Shown here: positions 7,957 to 15,796 of the stretch, piece after piece | How positions within the stretch are numbered: the first letter of the stretch is position 1 | How the letters are laid out: every line of letters starts with the position of its first letter | NCBI GenBank assembly: GCA_965238045.1 | Contig: CBDEGU010000007.1 | Coordinates: 372,001 to 436,000 of the forward strand | DNA: 64,000 nt | From: CBDEGU01 sp965238045 | Lineage (GTDB): Bacteria; Acidobacteriota; Terriglobia; Bryobacterales; UBA6623 | Reading direction: 5' to 3' | Made by a program: the position numbers and the translations under genes | The notes under the pieces: model-generated | Seen by the model: only the letters and a program-made list of their open reading frames with translations | Databases searched by the model: none | What the model was told of the DNA's origin: nothing

Positions 7957-9078
7957 TCAAATCTTCACGGCCGTGGCCGAGAGCTCACCGCGATGGACCT
8001 CGGTGAATTCATACCGCGGCGCCGGGGCTCGCACCGAGGAGAACGGCGAAGAGAGATAGCCGCCGATGAATCCCAGGCCGCAAATCGTGTAGTGCAACAC
8101 GAGCAGCGATACCGAGGCCGCGGCAAACCGATACCCCCTTCTCTGGCGGAGAAAGGCGAGGAATCGCCGGTTCGTCCAGCAGACGCCGGCCAGGGCCGCG
8201 AGGACAGCCCCCGCGAACCCCGCCGCGAAGAAACAGCCCAGACAGAAGAGCCACATCAGCCCCGTCAGTGCGACGCTGATCACCCCTTGCCGTCCTGTAT
8301 TGAGGGTCCCCATCGGCGACCGGCCGGCACGCATCAGCCTGGTCCAGGGCAGGGCTCGGCCCAGCAAGTCGGAACGAATCAACCGCGGGATGGCGTACGT
8401 CTTCAAGTGTTCGGCCCGCATGTGCTTGAGAAGCCGAACGCGGCGCCCGGCTTCCACCAGGGCGTGGCCGAACTCGATGTCCTCACAGAACTGAAGACTG
8501 ACATCGAAGCCCGCGAGCCTAGTGAATGCCTCGCGCGTAACCGCGCCGCAGCCGCTCCAGAAACTCACCGGGTCGTCGGGAGCGGCTTGATCCGTGAAAT
8601 GGTGCTGGTAGTTCTTAAACCGCGCCGTAAACTGCGCGACCCTCGTCTCTTCGATGTAGGAACCAAAGACGGCGTCGGCCTCGCCAGATGCAAGGCAGCC
8701 CACCCCGAGCGTGATGGCATCCGGGTTCAGAACAACGTCGGCGTCCACAAAGAAGAAGATCTCGCCGCCGGCGACCGAAGCGCCCGCGTTGCGCGTGTGA
8801 GCGGCGCCGCTTCGCCGCGTGTTCGATAACACCCGCACATTGTGGCTGCGCGCGACTTCGACTGTGTTGTCAGCCGAGGCATCACTGACGACAATCACTT
8901 CGAGGCGGGGGTAGTCCGAGGCCGCTACCGAGCGCAAGCAGTCCGCGAGCACGCTACCGGCGTTCAGCGCCGGAATAATCACCGAGACGAGCGGGAACTC
9001 TCCACGGCCCTCGCCCTCTCCGATTTCTTCGGGCCCAGAGCTATCGTCGGCAGGCGTGTTTTCAGGTGGATGCCGCAT
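7957..9078 (-). CDS. Membrane-anchored family 2 glycosyltransferase
   Basis: About 373 residues from the chosen ATG. The GT-A domain starts VSVIIPALNAGSVLADCLRS, has FFFVDADVVLNPDAI (the DxD metal site) and a late CEDIEFGHAL acceptor motif. The C-terminal third has three hydrophobic segments (around GLMWLFCLGCFFAAGFAG, VSLLVLHYTICGLGF), so it sits in the inner membrane and likely works on lipid-linked sugars. The frame stays open for another 113 codons upstream into the 3' end of the PQQ gene; no start there has a convincing Shine-Dalgarno, so the N-terminus is uncertain (ATG at 9078, 9135 or 9174). Confidence 0.83.
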   Translation of the reverse strand: MRHPPENTPADDSSGPEEIGEGEGRGEFPLVSVIIPALNAGSVLADCLRSVAASDYPRLEVIVVSDASADNTVEVARSHNVRVLSNTRRSGAAHTRNAGASVAGGEIFFFVDADVVLNPDAITLGVGCLASGEADAVFGSYIEETRVAQFTARFKNYQHHFTDQAAPDDPVSFWSGCGAVTREAFTRLAGFDVSLQFCEDIEFGHALVEAGRRVRLLKHMRAEHLKTYAIPRLIRSDLLGRALPWTRLMRAGRSPMGTLNTGRQGVISVALTGLMWLFCLGCFFAAGFAGAVLAALAGVCWTNRRFLAFLRQRRGYRFAAASVSLLVLHYTICGLGFIGGYLSSPFSSVRAPAPRYEFTEVHRGELSATAVKI

Positions 9079-9361
9079 CGGTGTTGAACGCCCGGCCGTC
9101 GGATGTTTGGCGCCACAAGCCGCCAAGAAGCCCATCTTAACAGTTCGCGAGATCGATCCGAGGCTGTCAGACATTTGGAGCCTGTGGCACCAGAATGACC
9201 AAATAAAGCTGGTTTCTCGTAACCGCGAAATGATCTGTACGTTGTCGAACTCTCTCCGCGGCGGGCACTGCGTTGACGGGTGGCGCGTGCCGCCGGTCTC
9301 TTCACGCCCAGCCCGGCTCGGTCGTCGGAGACGGAGTGGCGAGCCCGCGAGCGCCGGGCGC

Positions 9362-11332
9362 TCACGGCAGCGCAAAGGCCACCACGGCGTCGCCCAGGGT
9401 CGTTCCCATACGGCCATGGCCGCCGGCAGCGATAACTACGTACTGCTTGCCGTCGTCGCTCAAGCGGTAGGTCATGGGAGTGGCTTGGCCGCCGGCTGGG
9501 AGACGGCCTTTCCACAGCTCTTCTCCGGTCTCGATGTCGAATGCCCGCAAGTAATTGTCCATCGCGGCGCCGATGAAGACGAGGCCGCCGGCGGTGACGA
9601 TCGGGCCCCCCGTGGTTGGGGTCCCGAACGGGATCGGCAGCGGGATGGGAGAGACGTCTCGAATCGTTCCCAACGTGACTTGCCAGCGGATCTCTCCGGT
9701 CGAAAGATCGACGGCGTGCAGCTGGCTCCAGGGCGTCGGGGTGCAGATACTGCGAAAGGGAGAGAGCTTTGCCTCACGGAGGATTCCGAACGGCGTCCCC
9801 GCCTGGGGGGAGACTTCTTTTCCGGGATTCGCCGCCTTGACGGCGTCAAAATCCTCTTGCGGGATCAGCGTCAGCATGTGCGGATAATTGCTGGTGTTGA
9901 GCACGAGCAAACCCTGGGAGGGTTCGAAGGCGGCGCTGCCCCAGTTCGTTCCGCCCGCCGCCGACGGATAGAGCAAGGTGCCTCCCGTGCTCGGGGGCGT
10001 ATAGATGCCCTCGTAGCGGTAGCTCTCGAGAATCTCCTGGCACTTGCCGCGGTCCCAGAACGTCAGTCCGAAGGCGTCTTTGGGGTCGAGTTCCTGCGGC
10101 GCCAGCGGCGGAGGCTTCACCGGAAACGGCTGGGTCGGCGAGGCATATTCTCCAGGAACGTCCGATAGCGGCACGGGTCTTTCTTCCACCGGGAAGAGCG
10201 GTTCGCCGGTTTCGCGATGCAGCAGAAAAACGAGGCCCATTTTTGTCGGCTGGGCCACGGCTGGAATCTCTTCTCCGTCCCGCCGGATTGTAACCAGGGT
10301 CGGCTGCGAAGCGACATCGTAGTCCCAAAGGTCGTGATGAACGGTTTGGAATCCCCAGACAAACTCTCCAGTCGAGCCGCGCAGCGCGACGACCGACGAC
10401 GACCAGCGATTGTCGCCCGGCCGTTCGCCGCCATAAAAATCTGGGCTCGCGCTGCCGGTCGGCACAAACACCAGATCGCGCTCAGGGTCCGCCGACAAGA
10501 TCGACCAAGCATTCGCCGAGCCGGTCTTCGCGACACCCTCGGCGGTCCAGTCTTCCCGGCCTGGCGCTCCTTCCTTGCGAGGGATTGGATCCCATGACCA
10601 GCGCAACTCGCCGCTGCGTGCGTCGTAGCCCCGGACCATGCCGCTGATCTCGTTCACCGTCTTGTTGTCGCCGATCGCCGAACCGGTGACGATGACATCG
10701 CCGATGATCACCGGCGGAGAGGTCACCCCGTAATGGCCGGGCTCGTGCGGTCCGATCCCGTCGCTGAGGTCGACCCTGCCGTTGTCGCCAAAATCGGAGC
10801 AGGGTTTGCCCGTCCTGGCGTCGAGCGCGTGAAGCCCGGCGGCGCGGTCGGCCAGGATGATTCTTCGTCGGCACTCTTCGCCGCTTGCCCGCTCGGAATC
10901 CAGCCAAGTGCTGAGGCCGCGGCATCCGATCTCGGAGTAATGAATGGAGAGGTCAATCTCGGGATCGAATGTCCAGCGCTCCTCTCCGCTTTCCGGGTCG
11001 AGGGCGATCACCCTCGAGAACGCCGTGGCAACGTACATCGTGCCGTCGACCACGATGGGCGTCGCCTGAAAAGCGCTCTTGTTGGCGGCGGGCGCTCCTT
11101 CCCCGCCATCGGAGACGTCACCGGTGTGGTAGGTCCAGGCGAGCTCGAGATACTCGACATTCCCGCGATCGATCTGCGTCAGCGGAGAATAGCGGGTTCC
11201 CCCGGCGGTGTTCCAGTAGGAGGGCCACTGGGCGGTTGGGCCGCTGTAGTCCAGCGGCGGCGGAGAACCGCAGTTCCAGAGAACACCTGCTGGCATGAGC
11301 GCAAGTGTCGCGAAGACAATCCTTCGATCCAT
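9362..11332 (-). CDS. PQQ-dependent dehydrogenase, glucose dehydrogenase-like (copy 1)
   Basis: A 656-residue exported protein with an N-terminal hydrophobic leader ending in CGSPPPL. The rest is an eight-bladed quinoprotein propeller: WPSYWNTAGGTRYSPLTQI, VIALDPESGEERWTF, and TVHHDLWDYDVASQPTL, which matches the HHDLWDxD segment holding the catalytic aspartate of membrane glucose dehydrogenases. It lacks a haem c motif (no CxxCH), so electrons must go to quinone or a separate carrier. It resembles the soluble part of quinoprotein glucose/quinate dehydrogenases; substrate unknown. A paralogue lies at 50498-52492. No pqq biosynthesis genes are in the window. Confidence 0.88.
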   Translation of the reverse strand: MDRRIVFATLALMPAGVLWNCGSPPPLDYSGPTAQWPSYWNTAGGTRYSPLTQIDRGNVEYLELAWTYHTGDVSDGGEGAPAANKSAFQATPIVVDGTMYVATAFSRVIALDPESGEERWTFDPEIDLSIHYSEIGCRGLSTWLDSERASGEECRRRIILADRAAGLHALDARTGKPCSDFGDNGRVDLSDGIGPHEPGHYGVTSPPVIIGDVIVTGSAIGDNKTVNEISGMVRGYDARSGELRWSWDPIPRKEGAPGREDWTAEGVAKTGSANAWSILSADPERDLVFVPTGSASPDFYGGERPGDNRWSSSVVALRGSTGEFVWGFQTVHHDLWDYDVASQPTLVTIRRDGEEIPAVAQPTKMGLVFLLHRETGEPLFPVEERPVPLSDVPGEYASPTQPFPVKPPPLAPQELDPKDAFGLTFWDRGKCQEILESYRYEGIYTPPSTGGTLLYPSAAGGTNWGSAAFEPSQGLLVLNTSNYPHMLTLIPQEDFDAVKAANPGKEVSPQAGTPFGILREAKLSPFRSICTPTPWSQLHAVDLSTGEIRWQVTLGTIRDVSPIPLPIPFGTPTTGGPIVTAGGLVFIGAAMDNYLRAFDIETGEELWKGRLPAGGQATPMTYRLSDDGKQYVVIAAGGHGRMGTTLGDAVVAFALP

Positions 11333-11451
11333 GCTCTTGCGGCTGCAAGCAGGCCTCCATTTTCTTTCCCATTCGGGGAGCGGAGGCGAGCGTCACCGGC
11401 GTGACGGGCTAGAGGCATTTGCCCCAGAAATGGGTGGAATCGCCCGCGCCG

Positions 11452-12594
11452 TCATGAACTGCTGGTCAGCAGTGACCGCAGGGCGGAGGCTACCCTGTGA
11501 ACATCTTCCTGCCGCAATTGAAGGTGCAGCGGCAGCGACAATACGCGCTGTGCCGCCTCGGCCGCCCTCGGGCATTGTCCCCAAGCATAGGAATACATCG
11601 GGTAACCCGTATTGTCGGCATAGTGCACCCCGGGATAAATCGACTGCTGGTTCAGTCCCACGATTGTCTCATCGCGGTGGGGCACCAAGACCTGATACAG
11701 ATGCCGGGACGGCTTGCAGCCCCTCGCCATGGGCACGGATTCGAGGTTGGGGCAGCCGGCCAGTTGCTCGTCGTACCAGCGGGCGATGGTTCGGCGATAT
11801 TCGTTGTCTTCTTCGAGGTAGCGAAGCGCGACGAGCGCCATCGCCGCGGTGATGGAGTTGCCGTGATACTTGAATCCGGTCTCCTCCACTTTGTAGCGCC
11901 ATTTGTACGCTGTCCCGGAAAACGTACGACTGTAGGTGTCACGGTCGATCCCGAGCCATGAGAGCTTGCGCGCCGCCTGGTAGAGATCGGACCGCGCAAA
12001 GCACACCATACCGGCGTCGGCGGTCGGCAGATTCTTCACCGAGTGAAAAGAAAATACTGCCGCATCCGCATCCCAGCCGGCGTGCTTGTCGCCGATCCAG
12101 GTTCCGGCCATGTGCGTCGCGTCGAGAATGAGCCGCAGGCCCTGCTGGCGGCAGAGGGCCAGAACCTCCGCGTACCGGCCGGCGTTGCCTCCCAGACCGA
12201 CAAAACAAACCGCGCGCGTCCGGGGTGAAAACTTTTCAGCCACGGACGCCGGGTCTAGACATAGGTATTCGTCAATGTCGGCGAAGACGGGCTTGAGGTT
12301 CTCATAGAGGATGGCGTGATTCGTCGATACGAAGGTTAGGGGCGTGGTGATGACTTCGTCGCCGTCGTCCCATCCACCCGACTCCTTGAGGAGTTTGAAG
12401 GCCAAGTGCAGCCCGGCGGTTCCCGAGTTCAGAAAATGAGCATGCGGCAGACCGGTGTAGCTCCGCCAGGCCTGTTCTATCTCGACCGTCTTATAGCCAA
12501 GCCCGGTCCAGCCTCGCTCCAGGCACTCGCGGATTTCTCCGAGGACTTCCTCGGTTCGGAAAGAAGGCACGAATAGATGAATAGGATGACCCAT
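11452..12594 (-). CDS. DegT/DnrJ/EryC1/StrS-family sugar aminotransferase
   Basis: A 380-residue PLP enzyme that aminates a nucleotide-linked ketosugar. LNSGTAGLHLAFKLL holds the phosphate-binding Gly-Thr, LILDATHMAGTWIGDKHAG holds the Asp that pairs with the PLP nitrogen, and FSFHSVKNLPTADAGMV contains the Schiff-base lysine. The gene begins 3 bases after the stop of the GNAT gene and is last in the operon CgeB-like glycosyltransferase, GNAT, DegT. That set fits making and transferring an N-acylated amino sugar for a cell-surface glycan. Confidence 0.92.
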   Translation of the reverse strand: MGHPIHLFVPSFRTEEVLGEIRECLERGWTGLGYKTVEIEQAWRSYTGLPHAHFLNSGTAGLHLAFKLLKESGGWDDGDEVITTPLTFVSTNHAILYENLKPVFADIDEYLCLDPASVAEKFSPRTRAVCFVGLGGNAGRYAEVLALCRQQGLRLILDATHMAGTWIGDKHAGWDADAAVFSFHSVKNLPTADAGMVCFARSDLYQAARKLSWLGIDRDTYSRTFSGTAYKWRYKVEETGFKYHGNSITAAMALVALRYLEEDNEYRRTIARWYDEQLAGCPNLESVPMARGCKPSRHLYQVLVPHRDETIVGLNQQSIYPGVHYADNTGYPMYSYAWGQCPRAAEAAQRVLSLPLHLQLRQEDVHRVASALRSLLTSSS

Positions 12595-12597
12595 CGC

Positions 12598-13104
12598 TCA
12601 TAGCACGACCCTGAAGGTCGTGAACAGACGCCCGCCGCGGACTGTGTCTTTGGACTTGACGTAACCCAGAGCCCGGACCAGCCCGAGAGACGCGGGGTTG
12701 TCCTCGGCGACCACCGCCCGGACGGTCTTGACGCCAGCCGTCTTGGCGTACTGAAAAGCGAGCCTTATCGCCCGCACGGCGTATCCTCGCCGCTGATGGT
12801 CCGCGGCGATAATCGTTCGTCCGGATTGACACTCCGCGCCGCCGGCAGAGAACTCGTACAAGGCCGTGCTTCCCACCGGCACTCCGGCGCACTCGATGAC
12901 AAACCACACATCGGGGGTGTCACCCTGGAGGTAAGCGCGCACGAAGTCTTCGTGTACAAGATAGGGGACTAGCGCTGTATCTCGAAACATACCGCGGTTG
13001 CGATCGCTCATTCGCCACTGGTAGAGGTTTTCACAATCCTCCCAACGGACCGAACGAATGGCAAGATCGCCATCCTCGACTCGAATCGGCCGGCGCTGAG
13101 TCAT
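12598..13104 (-). CDS. GNAT-family N-acetyltransferase
   Basis: About 168 residues. The GNAT core shows IIAADHQRRGYAVRAIRLAFQYAK (the acetyl-CoA pyrophosphate loop is QRRGYA) and VVAEDNPASLGLVRALGYV (motif B). Its early WRMSDRNRGMFRD resembles the PseH-type sugar N-acetyltransferases. The ATG shares an ATGA overlap with the stop codon of the upstream glycosyltransferase, a sign of translational coupling, and it ends 3 bases before the aminotransferase. It is likely to acetylate the amino sugar made by that enzyme. A longer in-frame start inside the upstream gene is less likely. Confidence 0.87.
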   Translation of the reverse strand: MTQRRPIRVEDGDLAIRSVRWEDCENLYQWRMSDRNRGMFRDTALVPYLVHEDFVRAYLQGDTPDVWFVIECAGVPVGSTALYEFSAGGAECQSGRTIIAADHQRRGYAVRAIRLAFQYAKTAGVKTVRAVVAEDNPASLGLVRALGYVKSKDTVRGGRLFTTFRVVL

Positions 13105-14198
13105 TCGAGGACCCGCCGCATGATTCGAGGCCAGACCTTCGCCCAAGTGTAATCGCGAAGCACTCGATCGCGTCCCTTTTCCACAATCTCTTGGCGCTCA
13201 TCGGGGTGGGTAAGAAAGTATTGGATGCGCTCGACCATCTCGGCGGTTGACGTGAAGGTAATCAGCTCCCGTCCGACATCAAAGTAGTTATCGAGTTCCG
13301 GCAGATGTTCCGTCACGACGAACCCGCCCGCGGCAAGAAAGTTGAAAACGCCCACTTTCACGATTTCATGGCCCGAACGGGTCCGGCTCAAAACGACCGA
13401 CGAGCGGGCGGAACTCAGAGCCGCCAAGGAGTCGTCGCCGTAGATGGCTCCCCGGCTCCTGATTCCGTGCTCCTCCCATGCCTCGCCGTAAACGTGGACG
13501 TCGAAATGCTCGATCAGAGCCCTTACCGGTTCGATCCTGCATGCGTAGGCCTCCCCCATGAATAGGACGTCGCAAATCAGTTCCGGTCGCACAGCGGCCG
13601 GCTTGAAAAAATCGTCCAAGACTCCCACCGGCAGGCGGCCTGCGTTGACTCCAGCCTCACGGTATCCAGGCAGACAGCCCGGGTCATTCGTAAGAAAGAA
13701 ATCGAAGTTCGGCGCGATATGACGCGTCGCGGGCTCATATACCTCGGGATCGGATAGAGCGATCCCAAGCAGACGAATGTCCCGCCGCAACCGCGCGGCC
13801 ACTTCGGGCCGAAAACTGAGTCCGCCGGCGTTGCAAACGATCACATCCGGCCGGAATTCCGTGACAAGCGGTTCCAGATGCGACCATCGCAGCCACACCG
13901 GACCGTGGGCGCCGCGATCATAGCGACGACCATCCGTGTCCAGAGCCTCTTGGTGCTCATCTGTGTTGTACTCATGCACCAAGTAACCAGCCCCGCGGAG
14001 TCCGAGCATCATATGACGCACGATGTCATTGAGGCCGCGGTAGTAGGCCCCAATGTGAAGAACGCGCTGCTTGGAGGATGCTGCGAACACAGGCCGCAAA
14101 CGGGCAGGCTGCAAGAGAGGTTCGTAGTGTAGCATGGCGCCTTGCCGGAACACTGCTGGCGGGACGACATCCAGCTTCCCATGCCACGGGTCTTTCAT
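13101..14198 (-). CDS. CgeB-like glycosyltransferase
   Basis: A 365-residue GT-B style protein. The N-terminal part has VLHIGAYYRGLNDIVRHMM; the C-terminal part has VVLSRTRSGHEIVKVGVFNFLAAGGFVVTEHLPEL and a final TWAKVWPRIMRRVLE. This order matches the glycosyltransferase domain of the spore protein YkvP/CgeB family, also found in many non-sporulating bacteria. It is the first gene of a three-gene operon with GNAT and DegT genes. The true start could be 21 codons later at MLHYEPL. Sugar and acceptor are unknown. Confidence 0.78.
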   Translation of the reverse strand: MKDPWHGKLDVVPPAVFRQGAMLHYEPLLQPARLRPVFAASSKQRVLHIGAYYRGLNDIVRHMMLGLRGAGYLVHEYNTDEHQEALDTDGRRYDRGAHGPVWLRWSHLEPLVTEFRPDVIVCNAGGLSFRPEVAARLRRDIRLLGIALSDPEVYEPATRHIAPNFDFFLTNDPGCLPGYREAGVNAGRLPVGVLDDFFKPAAVRPELICDVLFMGEAYACRIEPVRALIEHFDVHVYGEAWEEHGIRSRGAIYGDDSLAALSSARSSVVLSRTRSGHEIVKVGVFNFLAAGGFVVTEHLPELDNYFDVGRELITFTSTAEMVERIQYFLTHPDERQEIVEKGRDRVLRDYTWAKVWPRIMRRVLE

Positions 14199-14309
14199 GA
14201 GATGCCGGTCCCATGGACTGAGCCGAAGGCGGCCTCCAAGTCAGATCGAAATGAAACGGTCAATCACGGAGCAAGCACCCGCTTCGGAGCCGTGCCGGCC
14301 GGGATTGCT

Positions 14310-15011
14310 CTATCGAATCGGCGGGTCGTCATGGTCCAACGAACTGAGATACAGCAGCGACTGTTCACGCTTGGGCGAGATACGGATCATTTCGTGAATG
14401 GCGTGCAGCAAATCACGGCGACTGATCTGACCGACGAGCTTGCCATTGGTGATCACCGGCAGACGGCGCGCTTGGGTCCGGTTGAAGATCTGAGCAATCC
14501 CGAGCAGGTCGACATCCTCGCGGATGGTCCGGGCGTCCCGATCCATGTAGGTTTCCACGATTTCACCCGCGCCGGCGCCAGGCGGGGTTTTCTCCAAGAT
14601 CCAGTCCCGCCACGCCTTGAGCCAGCTTGGCTTCGCGGCCGATAAGGAGTAGGTCGCTCGCAAGACATCCCGGCGGCTGACCTGACCGACGAGTTTTTCG
14701 CCGCGCAGAAGCAGAACAGGCAGACGCCGGTAGACAGTATCGAGGAACGTCTGAGTCACCGACAAGAGATCCCGCTCCTCAGTAATCGTCCGCTCCCGGT
14801 CCGGATCAAGAAACGCCTCGACGCGGCTGGTTGGCAACTGATCGTAGACGGATCCGAGCAATACGTTCATGCTTGTCTTCTCGGAGAAAACGCCCAAGAA
14901 GCTCCCCTCCTCGCTGATCACGGGAGCACCGGAAATATGCCGGTCCAGCAAGAGTCCGATGGCGTCAAAGGCGTCCATATCCGGTGTCAGAGTCACCAGG
15001 CTGGTGGCCAT
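14310..15011 (-). CDS. CBS-domain protein, 3' portion after in-frame amber
   Basis: 233 residues from the first ATG after the stop codon. It contains CBS motifs: MATSLVTLTPDMDAFDAIG...GAPVISEEGSFLGVFSE, then RRLPVLLLRGEKLVGQVSRRDVLRA, and a last pair ETYMDRDARTIREDVDLL...RRLPVITNGKLVGQISRRDLL. CBS domains bind adenosine nucleotides and usually regulate a partner. The frame is open upstream through VMATSLV back to a TAG at 15120-15122, and beyond that continues as a further CBS half. AAGGACG just before the ATG could support re-initiation, so a shorter protein may be made. See the pseudogene entry for the 5' part. Confidence 0.7.
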   Translation of the reverse strand: MATSLVTLTPDMDAFDAIGLLLDRHISGAPVISEEGSFLGVFSEKTSMNVLLGSVYDQLPTSRVEAFLDPDRERTITEERDLLSVTQTFLDTVYRRLPVLLLRGEKLVGQVSRRDVLRATYSLSAAKPSWLKAWRDWILEKTPPGAGAGEIVETYMDRDARTIREDVDLLGIAQIFNRTQARRLPVITNGKLVGQISRRDLLHAIHEMIRISPKREQSLLYLSSLDHDDPPIR

Positions 15012-15119
15012 AACGTCCTTGGCCCTCGGCAGTTTCCAGCTCTTGCGGGCCTCTTCGTCCGCCCTGCGTGCTGTCGCCGCCAGGACACTCAGACAGCAAC
15101 GTTCGGTGAAGACGCCCAG

Positions 15120-15263
15120 CTAGCGCCCCTCCCTGTCAATCACCGGGGCGCCGGTGAGATTGAAGCGCAGCAGGCGGGCAATGCCGTCAAAGATTGGTAT
15201 GTCCGGCCGCAAGGTCACCAGCTTGGTCACCATGATGTCGCTGGCAATTCTCGGCTGCTGCAT
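15120..15263 (-). pseudogene. 5' fragment of the CBS-domain gene, ended by TAG
   Basis: The ATG at 15263 opens MQQPRIASDIMVTKLVTLRP and runs 47 codons to GAPVIDREGR, then hits TAG at 15120-15122, then continues in the same frame as LGVFTERCCLSVLAA into the downstream CBS gene. The downstream unit reads GAPVISEEGSFLGVF at the equivalent place, so a Phe or Leu codon has become TAG. Without the stop the protein would be 317 residues. No frameshift is needed. Either this is a recent nonsense mutation, a sequencing error, or a read-through site. Confidence 0.75.
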
Positions 15264-15314
15264 GCCTGGCTCCTGGTCCCGCTGCTGTTTATTCGGCGGA
15301 TGATGACCGAAGTC

Positions 15315-15498
15315 TTAGCCCGTTTTTCTCACCACGTGGCGAAGCGAAGTGCGTGAGAGGCACGTCAGTACGAGGCGCGCGCCGCTTGACGAGCACAGGC
15401 GTACTTGACAGTACGTTGAGCACGGCAAGCAAGCGCAACGAAGTAATGGCGGGCCTGTCATGTGCTTCGGTCGTCAGGTGGTGAGAAATGCGGGTTAG
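15315..15498. mobile_element. MITE-like element with about 25 bp imperfect terminal inverted repeats
   Basis: The left end reads TTAGCCCGTTTTTCTCACCA and the right end, reverse-complemented, reads CTAACCCGCATTTCTCACCA, matching at about 16 of the first 20 positions and extending further. The 184 bp body carries no open reading frame of note. Its size, the inverted ends and its place between genes fit a non-autonomous transposon derivative. No target-site duplication is certain beyond TA. No transposase is in the window. Confidence 0.55.
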
Positions 15499-15746
15499 CC
15501 CCGCGCCGCTCGCTGGAGAGAGCGTTCGTCATTGATATTAACCGAAATTACGGGGATAAGCAGCGGGAATATCCGCGGAACAGCGGCGGCGGGAATCTGG
15601 ACTGGAAGCGTGCTGACGCCACGACCGGCAAGCTCTTGCGACACGGCTTCCCGCGAATCTGCTCCTTCTTCCGCGCCGCGAGGGCCGACTTGAGCCTGCC
15701 AACAGGAAGATAGTCATCCACTCGCCCAACGCTGGTGCGCGCACAA

Positions 15747-15775
15747 AAAAGGGGCGGCCACCGGCCACCCCTTTT
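15747..15775 (-). terminator. Rho-independent terminator of glnA
   Basis: A 13 bp stem (AAAAGGGGCGGCC against GGCCACCCCTTTT, one G-T pair) with a 3-base loop. Read on the minus strand the stem is followed by a T run. It lies 22 bases past the glnA stop codon. Confidence 0.85.
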
Positions 15776-15796
15776 CGGCAAGAGCTTGAAGCATGC

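Larger units (their letters stand above)
15264..15796. other. Intergenic region holding a MITE-like element and the glnA terminator
   Basis: No coding gene is supported in this stretch. It contains an inverted-repeat element (15315-15498) and the terminator hairpin of glnA (15747-15775). Bases 15499-15746 show nothing I can identify. Confidence 0.5.

Noticed and set aside
9079..9417. N-terminal extension of the membrane glycosyltransferase to 486 residues
   Set aside because: Runs into the 3' end of the PQQ gene, has no family content and no Shine-Dalgarno.
14310..15263. TAG recoded as an amino acid genome-wide
   Set aside because: Many intact genes here terminate at TAG (for example the CLC, LRR, alkD and tadA genes), so TAG is a normal stop.
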